Source of the DNA: Diadema setosum | Taxonomy: Eukaryota; Echinodermata; Echinoidea; Diadematoida; Diadematidae | Length of the DNA stretch: 64,000 nt | Assembly (NCBI GenBank): GCA_033980235.1 | Contig: CM067067.1 | Coordinates: 34,296,560-34,360,559, forward strand | Direction: 5' to 3' | Shown here: in pieces, positions 27,001 to 40,800 of the stretch | Layout: each line of letters opens with the position of its first letter | How positions within the stretch are numbered: the first letter of the stretch is position 1 | The notes under the pieces: model-generated | Seen by the model: the letters and a program-made list of their open reading frames with translations, nothing else | Databases searched by the model: none | What the model was told of the DNA's origin: nothing | Position numbers and translations under genes: made by a program

Positions 27001-30000
27001 ATATCTCTTTTGCACACACACACACAAACACACACAGACACACACCTTCTCCCTCTCTCTCAACTTCTTTCCTCTCTATTATCTATGTCTAATCTCATTA
27101 ACGGACAAGTTTACCTTCATAGACATGTGGTTTGAGTGAATGCAGCTATAAATCAGTGAGAGTTTGAGGAAAATCGGACAATCCATTCAAAAGTTATGAA
27201 TTTCTGAAGTTTCTGCTCAGTCACGGCTGGATGAGAAGACTACTATAGCTTGTGATGTCACATGTGTACAAAGATATAAAGAAAGAATAAAGAAAATTCA
27301 ACATATTTTCACTTTTCTTGCATAACAAAAGAACACTTGACTTCTCTTTTCCAAAAGGCAGAGGGAATAATATTACCCATAACATACATTAGTGACAAGT
27401 CAAAGAAATGTGCACTCTATTCAAAAAGTAAAGTTTTCTGAAATTCTCTTTTTATTTTCCTTAAATCGTTGTACGCATGTGACATCACACACTGTAGTAG
27501 TCTTCTCATCCAGCAGTGACTGCGCAGATACTTTAAAAATTCACAACTTTTGAGCGGATTGTCCGATTTTCCCCCAACTTTTACTGATGTGCTCTACTAA
27601 TATTGTTGCCTTCACTCAGTCCACATGTATATGAAGGTGGACTTGTCCTTTAATATCCTTGTCATCTCCTACTAGTATTTGATCAATTTTTCTCCCTTTA
27701 TCTAAATCTGTTCTCAAATCTATACTCTTTTTCTTTCCTCACTGCTTATCTCACCTCAGCTCTTTCTTTTCAGAGTCATATCTTTTCTCCCTGAATTCTG
27801 GATTCTCTTTCCTTTTCTTTTTCTCTTTTATTGAAGCCATCTATCATGGCTTGAGGTAGATTTTTACTATTCATACCAACCAGTCTAATATCCATGTCAC
27901 TTCTCTGCTCCTTCTTTTTCCCCTCGGTGCCTCTCTGCGCCGAGTTTTCTTGCCATTCAGATCTTAAACCACATAGTAACATTCATACAAGTCATCTCAG
28001 AATGGCACAAGTTTGACTTTCATATCTTCAATGCGTCAAATATCTTAATAACCCCTTTTGCTTTTGATTTCGTGTGCATTAAATCCGTCTTTACCGCCCT
28101 GTTTGCCACTGTTTCTTGCCGTTGCTGGACTCACACTTTACAACACATTCACAATCTTTCAATGCTCCGCTCTCTTTTTACTTTTGCTTCTTTTTTTTTT
28201 TATAAATATAATTTTGTAAATCATGGTTGTCTCTCTTTCGTAGACTGGGTTACAGTTTTCTCCTTTCAAATTCTACCTCATATCTCTTCTCTATACATTT
28301 CATTATGCAGGAAGTCAGTACATATTCTCCGACTTGGAGGGGTTTGAGTGACATTTCAAGAAACCGAGAGCATTGTTCGCCCAAACGGATGCCAATTTTG
28401 CAACTATTTTTATCCGCAGAGGCGTAATCTCGCTCCTTGTCCACAATGGATAAAAATGCAAATGCTCTCCATGGTTCTGCAAAGCAAGGAAGATGCAGCA
28501 GATCATAATGAAACAGAAAATGTGTCTATGTTTGCGTGTGTGTAAGTATAAGGGGGAAGAGATAATGAATGGGGATATACTTCCAGCGCCCTTGCTCTGG
28601 AGGTGTCCAAGCTACTGGTGATTTATGGCACGATACACAAATTAAATATGACTGATTGTTGTGTCTCAAAAACAAAGAAACTTGAACCCGGCAAAAAAAA
28701 AAAAAATAAAACAAAAATAAAACAAAACAAAACTTAAATTTGGGACTGATTGCATAGCATGCCAGACTTTTCTGTTCACATCTGCATGTACGATAGTCCT
28801 ATTTCTACATACAGTCTTTGAAGGTCTTTCCATTTTTATTTGAATTTTGCTGGTGTCTACAGATTTAGAAAATACAGGAATCACTATTAGGCATCCTTCT
28901 GAAGCAGTTTCTATTTATTTTTTATTTTTTTAAAGAGGAAAATAGTTTTGCTACACATACCAGAAATACAGAGGGTCTTTCCTTGACAAAAGGTTGTTGG
29001 CCCTCTCATTCTATTTGCTGTTCATTCAAATCCTGATGGGTATATCTTCAGCAAATAATATTCACAGCTTTAATAGCAATGCCAAGTGTTGCCACCGCAG
29101 CACAAGAATTTGGACTGAATGCATGAAAAGAACATAGCCTGTAAACAAGACTAGAGTTGCAACAAGCTCTGATACACACCATTAAAACCAAAACAACAAC
29201 AAACAACAATCTGTCTGTCCCCACTCTCATCACAAAGTGCAGAGATCTTTGACACAGCCATTGTGTACCTCTGACGGTGTATCTTCAGGATGATACAACA
29301 CTACTTGAGCCCTGTGATCTCCATGAATGTTAATAATGACAAAAGTCTGGAAATGAGACTATCATTTCTCTTTTTTTTTTTTCTTTCCCTCCCCAAATGA
29401 AAAGAATAAATAACAAATGTTGGGGAGCTAGACTACAATACCAAATCTCCATTCCCCCTCCCTACCCCTCCCCCCTGCACATACACACAAATTACAATGT
29501 GTAAAGATGATTGGGACAGAGTTTATACCTTCCATGTCTGAAATTTCCTCCTGTTTTTCCACTCTCCTCCGTTTCATCTTGGCGGCGGCCATTACTGGCG
29601 TGGATGCGATCAGAGTGTTCGCATCTTCCTCCTCCGCTCGTCTCCTCTTGCGAGACATGTCATCCTCCTGGGACCAAAAAATAAAAGAAAAGGAGGGGGG
29701 GGGGGGGTTAGAGAAGCTATCAGAAACAAGACATGATGTATTCATCACATCCACAACACAGCAGCATTCCATGTTCTCCGCGTATCAGCCGCAATGCACG
29801 GAATGATAGGCCGAGAGTGACAAATGGCGTCTGATGTTTCCAATCACAGGTTTGTCAGGAATGGGCCATCGAACAAAAGAACGCCGTTCGTAATGACACT
29901 TACAGACACTACTTCTCGCAATTATGTGAGGAGTGTTCATGCAGAAGCTGATACACATCGCATATTTCCCCTCGTACTTTTAACAGCAAAACTAGACTTG

Positions 30001-33000
30001 TCACACAAAAACAATTTCATCTAAAAAAAAAAATAACATCCCTATAGGAAATCATACCTTATATGGAAAACTGTATTTTTGCAAAGGTCTACTACAAATG
30101 CACAAGGTGGGGCACAATGTCATCTAAAGAGAATTAAGGACAAAGTTCTACACATCCTTCTACTAACACACCGTACATAAAGTAGTATATGACCAACTGT
30201 TAAAAGGAAAAGGCATGATATTAAATCATTATTGGTGTAGTAGCAATCAAATTGGAAAACTCTAGCTGTCCATCATGTTACAGATAATATTCATCATTTT
30301 TTAAGCTGTCCAATCTGTGCTTTTTTATCTTTTTAAAATTTCCTTTAGGACCTACATAATATACCTCTAGTAACAAGATTTAGACCAATACGTTATTTAC
30401 TATGTACAAATCCATTTCAGTGCTACAAGAGTCCAGTCGAATGCAACAGCCAGTATGTTAACCTGTAAATAAACACTGTAAATTCTTTGGTATAGAGGTG
30501 TGCATAAAATGTAGTCAGATCTGAAGACAGATGAGTTGCTGCTTTAAAGGGACATTCCAGACAATTTTCATAATTTCACATCATGTAGTACATAAATCGA
30601 CAACTCCATGTATAGATTTGTGGAATTTACTGTGGTTCTTGAGCAGAGAAACAATACTTTGAAAAACCTTAAACAAATTGCACTGAACAAGGATGATGAC
30701 ATAGGAGGTTCACATATTTCAGAAATGTAGCAGTGTAATTCCATTACAATACCGCTTGCTTGCGAGTTCACCTGTGTATAATCTATGCATGCCTTCTTCT
30801 TTTGTTTTGCTTCCTTGAGCCCCAACTCATGCATTCTTATGGTGACTCTGCCATGTCATCATCCTTGTTCATTGCAGTTTATTCTAAATTTTGAAAATAT
30901 TCTTATTCTTCATCCCAATCATCACAAATTCTGAAACTCTGTCCTCAGTATAACTAATTTATAGTTGTTCAAATGTAAAAATCTGAAAATCATCCGGAGG
31001 TCTCCTTTAACCCTTTCTATGCCAGGGTCTTTGGACAGTGTGTACAATGCTGTGGGGTTTTTCTATGTCAATTGGCACCTCAAAGCGCACAAAGGGTCAA
31101 ATGAGATGAATCTGATGGCAATGAATTATACTTTAAATCGACAGTGACTTTAATACGATATTTAGATATAGTTTTCACATGATTTCACATTTCAGACAGA
31201 TGCCACAAACATGCAACATGGAAAAAGGAGGCAATTGCCAGTTTGAAGATGAAATTGGCATCCCACTGCAGCCACATCCAAAGGCTGTTTGAAGTGTAAT
31301 ATGGACCCTAAATTCGATGCCATATATAAGTGTATTTTATACACATTATTGTAATACACATTGGGACAAGATCAAGATGACAGTATATTCAGGGATATGA
31401 TTTACAAAAGAAGAACTTGAGTGCATGTAGAGCCCGCCGTTATGCATATAATGTGAAAAATGATTTCTTTGAGAAGACTGCCTAAGACAGATCTGAGGGT
31501 TTAGGATGACTGCTTGAGTGTCATGCAAGTCTTCCCTAGCATTGCTCATGCGAAAGCTTGTATCATGTTACTCATCTCAGCCGAGAACAATCAAAACGAA
31601 TTCTGCATCATCACCTCCTGAATTGTCATTCTCATTAAATCCTCTCAGAGGGACAGAGACAAAAGATAAACGTCTGGAATTGATGTTGGGATGTGCAGTG
31701 GACTGCCCTTTAGGCCTGTTCTCTTTGAGAACTATCAAAATGTGAAACATTGCAATGTTCGAACTTCCTGTGCAAACTGGACAATAAAGAGTCACAAAGT
31801 ATGAAATGTCTGCAGCACACAGCTTGAACAATATCCTGACCGACAAACTGCATATACTGTGTATCCTAAATGTCCTTGCAGGGTGTACAGAGGGGAAGTC
31901 GTGCAATGTGACAAGTACCAAAATTCGTCTGCAGCAAGCATTCTCCTTGCAAAAAGTCGGGCCATTATCACCCCAAAATACTTGAGACTTGTCTTCAATG
32001 GGTTCAAAAATTTACTTGGTGACACATATACACAAACAGCTGTGATAATGCATTCGTTCTGCAATTGTCAACATATCAATATATTTGAATTTATAGCAAA
32101 GAGGAAAGAATAATTTTTAATTCAGCAGTAGAAATTACATTTAGGATGTAAATGACCTTACAGGTTGAGCATCAATTACTTTCCATGAAATCACAATGAA
32201 AAATCTATTACCTTAAAAAATCAGTGTGCAAAAGTTCTTGAAAAGTATGAGCGTTTTTTAAACCTTGTTTGGTTGGAATTTGACTGTCTTTACTGATTGC
32301 TGTAGAGTACATGATATCACTTCAAATCTTTCTGTCGATTTGTACCATCTGCACACAGGTTTGTACATCATTAACAATGTATAATTCTTTTCAACCCATA
32401 TCTGAGGCTTTGGCAACATCTCATCAGAGGGACAACGAACATAAAAGGAGGGAAAGTTAATGAACAAGAAGAAAAACATGTATTTTGCGACCGTTGTACA
32501 GTACAAACCTCCTCCAAGAAATTGGCTTTTGAAATTTGTGACGTAATTCCCACTTCAGTGTGCATGTCGAAGCACACAGGAGACCGGGGTATGGCCACAA
32601 CACAAAGCTTTCCCTGCACTCCAAAGTGCACTTCATGTCAAAATGTGGGACCAATGTATTCACATGGCTTCATCAAGGTCAGCTTTCTTGGAAAACATTT
32701 GTATCAAGTTGAGAACGTGCATGTAAACAGCACTGCAGGAAAGACGCGGAGGGCTTTCACACTTACAGACAAAACTTGTTTGTAAACATGCACAAACACA
32801 TGTTTGCAACCACTGCACAGTAGAACTCAACTTTTTTCTCATGTGTTCTACAAATATTGCTGCTTTCACTCCATCCACATTTGCATTTGGGCTTTGGTTT
32901 ACTTTGAATATATCAGGGATTCGCAAGTTTGGTTGACAGACCAAAAAGTTTCTGATACATCTGTTATATGGGGCATCATTTGCAGTAAATAGTCAATACA

Positions 33001-34841
33001 TATGAGTACAGAGATGAACTCCAGTGTCCAATACCCCTACTAATTGAGAGACATTCAAAAATGTGAGTCCGAAAAGTGATTACATTTACAAATAAGTCTT
33101 GAAAGTGTGAAATCCCCCTGAGAAATACAATGGATCTTGTTTGACCCCAAGAAAAACAAAGAAAAAAAAAACAAACAAACAAACCAACAAACCAACAAAC
33201 TAAAAACTGGCCCCATCATAACATGGAAAATACATTGTGGCTTTACCTATGAATCACCACAGATGCATAACACACACCATTCGCTGCAGCAGTGAGTATG
33301 AGTAGTAGCGGGTCGGCAGAGTGGTAAACAAAAATATTCTTATCAACTGAGTGGGCGGGATAGACTTGTGTGGGCAGGCAGGCGTATAGATGTCTATTTT
33401 GCATCCCCAGAAAACCTGATCATTTTGCCATCGTTTACATAGAAAAAGAGGAGCAATGTAAGCAAATTAGTCTGCAGTTTGTACGAAACATGATCCTTTA
33501 GATTAATAGGAGGAATAGATTTGCCTCGTAAACACATGGCTATGTACATTTATCCTGGATGAAGTGTACTGTAAAAGTGGATATTTTCGCGCGAGCAATT
33601 TTTTGCGCTCAACGGGTATAAGATGAGTTTCGTGTGTATTTAATTCTGCAGAATCGGGACAATAACTACTGGACGGTGTGGTATCCAAAAATATTTGCAT
33701 GCTTTTATTTTCACGCTAACTTCTGATTGCGCAAAATACGTGAAAATTTCCACACCGCAAAAATTTCTACTTTTACAATGTACCTCCCTGATGTATTAAT
33801 ACAAGTACCAGCAGTCAAAGGCCTGTGAGAACACAGCTCATGCACTGAATTTTGTGAGAAGTTCAAAGGGGGAAAAGAATGTGTACATACATGTGTTTGT
33901 GTACATACAACTTGTCTGTGGGATGGAATTCAGGTTTATGTCTTTATTTGCCCTCTGTTAAACAAGACTGCACACATTTTTTTTTAAGTCTGCATGTTCT
34001 TTCTGTCCACCTGAGCCATACAAATTCTGTTAAAAGTTTAAACACTGTATACATTTGAATGATTTCAAACTTATTGTACACAGTCTAGAAAGTTCCAACA
34101 ATTACTTCGATACAAACATGATTTTTCAGATGCATCTCAAACAGTGACTAACAGTTTTCATCAGATTACAAATCAAAACAATCTATAGGCTTTTGGGAAT
34201 TGTCCCACGCAGTGAGGATATGGATTAGATCATGCATTCAGAGTATGCGGATAGCTCTGGCTTGGCTGCTGATAGTCAGACAAGAACTAGATGTTACTTC
34301 TACACCCCACTTTCACTTTCGATTTGATTCAAACATATTAATGTTAGCATCATCCATTCTCAAAAACATTTCCAACTAACGCAGAGACAAAGACTGAGAA
34401 GTACGAAAGGATAGTAGAAACATTGTACGTAGGTCAATGAATGCAAACATCCATCAATCACTGCTTGGTCAGGGAGCATCCCGACCAAATTATCAAAAAT
34501 AAACTTGACATTTGGGAATTAGTTCTGTTGTTGCTTTCTGTTCGTAGTACAGTGTATCTGTTCTTTGCTTCTTTCTGTTTTGAGAGCAATGATTCAAAGC
34601 CCTATTATCAAATCAATGTGGAATTCCCAAGTCACGCAACAAAGCTCACGTATTACACACTGCTATGCGCTGTATCTCGCACACATTACACTTGACACAA
34701 TGAGGACCATTCCAAACTCACCACAGGGGTTTGCCAGACCAGTTTCTTGAGGGAGGAGAGGATACTCAGGGTGGAAGGTGGGTGGGGGCCAGACGAGGAG
34801 GAGGAGGCCTAGAGAGACACAAAGACATACGGAGGGAGCGC

Positions 34842-34875
<34 letters not shown>

Positions 34876-37800
34876 AAGACAGAAAGAAGGGGTTGAGGGA
34901 AGGGATAGAACAACACAAGATGGGGGAAAGAAGGGAAGAGACAGGCAGAAAACTCTTAAAGGACATGTTCACCTTCATTAACCCGTTGAGGACGGTTTAA
35001 TTTTGCTACAACATGCATTTCCCATAGACCCCTGCCCGAGTATACTCGGGACTCGTCCTCAACGGGTTAACATAAGGATTGAGAGAAAGTAGCAATATTA
35101 GTAGAATACATCATTGAAAGTTTGAGGAAAATCGGACAATCCGTTCAAAAGTTATGAATTTTTGAAGTTTTTGTGCAGTCACCGCCGGATGAGAAGACTA
35201 CTGCAGTGTATGATGTCGCATGCGTACAACAATAAAGAAAAATATAAAGAGAATTTCACAAAATTTCATCTTTTGAAAAAAGTACACGTTCCCTTGACTC
35301 ATTACCGACATATGTTATGGGTAATATTATTCCCATTGTCTTTAGAAAGAGGTAAGTAAAGTGCTCTTTTATTATGCGAAAAAAGGTGAAAATATGTTGA
35401 ATTTTCTTTACATTTTCTTTATGCTGTTGTACTCATATCTCATATGACATCACGAGCCTTACAAGTCTCCACACCCAGTGGTTCTAACAAAAAAATTTAA
35501 AATTCATAACTTTTGCATCGATTGTCCAATTTTCCTCAAACTTTCACTGATGTGTTCTACTAATATTGCTGCATTCTCTCAATCCATATGTTTATGAAGG
35601 TGAACTTGTCCTTTAAAAGCTAATGTACATCTTCCACACCATGTTAAAGTTCGCTTTCATAGAGTCAAATCAGATGATCATGATGGGAGAACTTTTGCCA
35701 AAATAAGATGTAATTAAGAAAGTTTCAGACTTCGAATGTTTCAGAGTAATGCTCATTTCTACCAACCACTTGTGCAAATCAGTTGAGGTATTGATGTGAT
35801 GTGCTTTTATAAGCCTCCAAATGACCTTTCTGCCTCTGGTAATGATTTTCCTGGTATTGCATAGCATTTTGCTATACATTTTTTGATGTGACTGCTATAC
35901 AAGATGTCCTTGTGTGGCAATTTCATGGCACAGAATCTTATTATCTAAAATATATGTCCATCGACTAAAATTGCTAATCAATTTCAAGAAGGGAAATCAT
36001 TCCCTGTCTTCAGACAGATCTTCATTAAATTTCTTTCTTTTTTTTGACATTAAAACACATGTGAGAGACAAACTTGAATCCTTTATGTCAAATTTTTGGG
36101 TAGCTATAACTTGGCAATAATGTTGGTTTTTGTTTTTTTTTTTGGGGGGGGGTTACAGGTCCAACTGAACGAGAACTTGATTTTAATGAGATTTTTGTGC
36201 ATATTTATCATATTTACAAAAGTCATCTCAAACATGGTGTAGAATTACACTCACACTAGGTACACATACCAGCTTTTCCCTAGCCAGCTATTAGTTCCAG
36301 ATGAATCAAGATCCATTTTAGCATGCCAGAGATTCTATGTTAAACATTATTCTAAATCTATACACAAAGTTTTAATCTTGCGACCTTCGTTTCATTGTGT
36401 ATTTCTCTTTTATTCTCACATGACTTTCTTTCTTTCATCTTATGCCACCATGCATAGTAATCTAAATTGTGATACCTAATATAATATCAGGTTTGGCTCT
36501 GTGAATCTATCAAATTTTCCACTGTTTTGCACCATTAAACAATCATGCATGAGTCATAAAAGAGCAGCATGGTTCAATCTGGCATAACATTTTGCTTCTT
36601 TAATGCACATACACTATTAGGTAAAAATTTTTTTTTCCAGTACTGATATTGACTTTTCACAAAGAACAGCATGAGAACTCCTGCTACCAAGTTTTCAGCA
36701 ACGAATCTCCAAACTGTCTCTCTTCCAAGCCAAACAACATTTCAAACCATTGCTCCCTGATGCTTCTTAGAAACCTCTTATGATTCCCATTCCAAAGCCA
36801 AAGTTGATTCTGTCTGAGAAGCCAACGTTCAAGAAGCAAAGTGTTTTCGACGTGCCTGAAAGTGATTAGGCCAAGATTTGTTTTGTTACGATTTCCTTAT
36901 TCTTACCTACACAATGTACTGTGTGACACACTACAACACACACCGATTTCTGAACAACATTTAACATTGAGGAAAAATGCTCTTCTCCAGCACTTCATGT
37001 CGTATCTATTCTTACTAAATACACACAACCAGATGTGACATACAACCACCAACACAATCATACTTTTTATGGGGGGGGGGGGGGAGGGGTGTTAGCTCAT
37101 GGCTGCAAACTATCTGCAAACTATAAAGTTTGCAGGTTCCATTGCGGCTGTCCAGTTCAAATCTTTATTTGCAGAAGCCATATTCGCTTCTCTTTCCTGT
37201 CACAACTCATCGTGGAAGGTAATGACTTGGATTCTACACTGTATATTTGGTATAAAAGAATTTTTACCACCCTTCTAAAGGTTCAAACAATAAATCATTA
37301 CACAAGGTATTCTGTTTGATATCATCAATCCCCGCACTCGATATCCTCTCCTCTCCAATAATCACTGTAAATCAGTAATGTTTGTTTCCTTGTTTCTGAG
37401 AACACAACATGAAAATCAATTCAAATCAATCAACAAAGAGNNNNNNNNNNNNNNNNNNNNNNNNNNNNNNNNNNNNNNNNNNNNNNNNNNNNNNNNNNNN
37501 NNNNNNNNNNNNNNNNNNNNNNNNNNNNNNNNNNNNNNNNNNNNNNNNNNNNNNNNNNNNNNNNNNNNNNNNNNNNNNNNNNNNNNNNNNNNNNNNNNNN
37601 NNNNNNNNNNNNNNNNNNNNNNNNNNNNNNNNNNNNNNNNACAGCCTTTAAAGGTGCATAGTCCCGGTAGTGTAGAGGGCGCTGTTGATGATACTGCCGA
37701 TCACCATTAGCATTGATACGAAGATTACCGAAGTTGAGCTGTCATCAAGAGTAAAGTGCGTAGGTGTTGCTAAGTAACGTTGCCTTCGTTGTCTTCTGTG

Positions 37801-40800
37801 CGCATCGCGCAGTCTGTAGTAATGCCAGGGTGCGTGCATATGTGCTTGTTATTATGACATCACAAAAGAAGTTCGCTAAAGCTGTCATCCCCCTCAGCCG
37901 AGTCATGAGCTGAACTGTGGTCGGACCACTGACTACAGTGAATCGGACTTCTTCGGACTCGGGGAAGTGGGCCAAAGCGTAAGCGCTAAAGAGAAGTCGA
38001 TAGCATAGGTCTCTATAGGAAACTTGCGCCGTGCGCCCGCGTACGCATTTGACTAAACCACCGGGACCATGCACCTTTAAATCATCACAAATCCTGGGAA
38101 ATTTTGCTATGGAAATTATTGTCTTGTCCTCGATAAATTAGTTACTCAGAATTTTACACATCCTATCTTACAGAAAGATGACAGGGAAGTGGTAGAATTC
38201 ATAAAATCTACACAAAGCTAGAAATATACATTACCAAGTGAAGGATCACTCATTATATACGTAGTAATCTACTAAACAGAAGTTAATGATTCTGCAACCA
38301 AATTAAATGTTACAAGACCAAAATAATGAAGATCTCAAATGAGAGAGTCTTTGTGCTATTTTATAAAACACAAGCAATGACAAATGTTGCGGGGGGGGGG
38401 GGGGGAATACAATCACATTTACCTTTAAAGAGCAAATCACATTCATAGCCTATTTCTATGGTCATGCTTGTATTGCCTTCCTTCAAATAGAAGATTCCCA
38501 CATCACAAAATCATTCGTGTGAATGCCAACCCATAAATTGTATATTCAAGACACTCATTGCAACTATGCAAGAATACACCCAATAAAAACAAAGCAAGAA
38601 ACAAAATCCCTCCTTGTACACGAGGTAGTTAACAGTGGCTGGCTCAAGTAGTTGCATTTTTTCAATTTTTTTTTTTTTGCCTGCGGACGTGCATGAAAAT
38701 ACTGCTGGTATCTGCTTGAGCAACGAGATTGCTATGACGCAGGCATTGTTGTTTGAGTCATGAATGAACAGGTGTCAATAGGGAGGCAGCCACAGCGTAA
38801 AAAACAGCTGAGCAAATGTATGAAGTCGGAGTCACTGTGCATCCCCGTACTTTCATGCATGCCATTCCTACACAGTTTTGCCTACATTGTACATACTGTG
38901 CAACCATACACACAAAAGTGTTAACCGTGCTATAATTATGTATACTGTAAGTCTTTACAGATTTCTGGGTGACTTCGTTTTGTTTTGTTTTTATCTCTGA
39001 CAACAATTGATAATGAGACAGAAAGGTGCATTCATAATGAATACAAGTCACTGCAAATTTCAGATTAATGTCAGATGAAAGTAAAAACTGATTTTAGTGT
39101 TCATCTTCATCCAGGATGTTGATATACAATTTACCAGAAAAAAAGTCAATTACAATGTATATTTAAAACAGAAAACTGACATTAAGGTTTTAATCATAGT
39201 CAGTCATATCACCTATAATAAAGATACATTCTATATGGGGTCATTTCACATTGGCAAATAACCAACTGATATGGACGAAAAATAGGTGTACCATTTACGC
39301 TGCAGAAAATGAATGCAGAAAAAACTTGCGAGTTCATTTGCCACTGAAAGCAGAGGGTATGTACCCGGCTTCATGTAATGGAGTCAGGGAATCCCCAACT
39401 AGGCAGAGGATGTACACGAATAAATTCATTCGTACAGCCATTATGATTGTGTGCACCAAACACTAAGGCCCAAATTCACAAAGCTGGTTTAAATCTAAAC
39501 CACGGTTTACGCAAATTTCTCCTGCATCAACATGATCGACAGATTGCGGATGCCAACAGACGCCCAGTAACAAGTGCGAATTTGTCAAAGGCACACCTAC
39601 GTATTTCACGCTCATTCTAGACCATGGCCTGAATTCGTACCATGGTTTAAGTTTAAACCACCTTTGTGAATTCGGGCCAAAGTGGGGAGGGTTTGGGGAT
39701 ATAGAGATCCTGAATATCCATCCATTCATTGGTGAGTATTAAAAGAGGCAAATGTTTACACTGGTGAAAAACTGCTTCAAAACAAAAACAAAAACAAAAA
39801 ACAAAAACAAACAAACAAATTAAAAATCATCACACTTGGGGGATGGGCATTATGTTTGGAGTTTTCACAGAGTATACAGTGGGACCTTGTTAAAAAGAGT
39901 ACAGATATAACAAAATCCTCTTGTGATTTCGCAGGTCACAACCCTTTATATTTCTGTGTTTTTCACCCTGATATAGTGCGAAACCTGACACAACAAGTTA
40001 ACTGTCATTTCTTTTTCTTTTCTTTTTTTAAATGTCATTATAACAAGGTTCCCCTGCACCAGCAATTGCTACTCACTTCCATCAAGAGTCCGGAGAACAA
40101 GACAAACCCTAGGTTTCAATGCTAAATGAAAGCACTCCTATTATAGAATAAGTGTGAAATCTCAAAATTGACCCTTGATCTTTGCCCTCATGACCCCTAA
40201 AAAGTAATCATCAGTTCATTCCTGTATGGAAACAGATAAAAGAGAAAGACTTAGTGTCTCAGAAAGGTTCATCTCAAAAAATTTTCTAGTTCCTGTGGCA
40301 GCAAGATCCATGGTTAAGCTGAAAACGAACTGCTCTAGGCACCACAAAAAGTTTGAAGCATGAACTGGTAAAAAGGTGACAAATCTCTAAAGCAAAAGTT
40401 GTTGCAAACTCCTAGGGGAACCTGTCACAAAGAAAGCTGACAACATATGTTTGCCTACAGCCCAACAGTCACTGAAACCTAGGAAGATAAGCATTAGTCA
40501 TGAATGGTCCCTTGCTCTATGAGCATGATTGTTTCATAGCATCTATAACAACTACATCCCTGTTCTACTTTATTCCTTGCATAATCATATCTAAAGTTTT
40601 GATCTCCGCAGCTGACATAAACTGAGCACAAAAGACCGAAAGCTGCGGGGGTACTCACCACTGGCGTTGTGCCGGCACAACAGTCGCCGTTGGTGTGCGA
40701 CACCGATATCGTCGTAGCTCCGTTCGTGGTCACGCCCTCTGGCATCACGTTTTCGCGCCTGCGAGTTGTTCGGCTGCTACTGCTGCTGCTGCTGGTATAA

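Noticed and set aside
28348..28545. Cys/Gln-containing open frame ([15 protein letters not shown])
   Set aside because: No domain, no splice partners, opposite strand to the gene and within intron 2.
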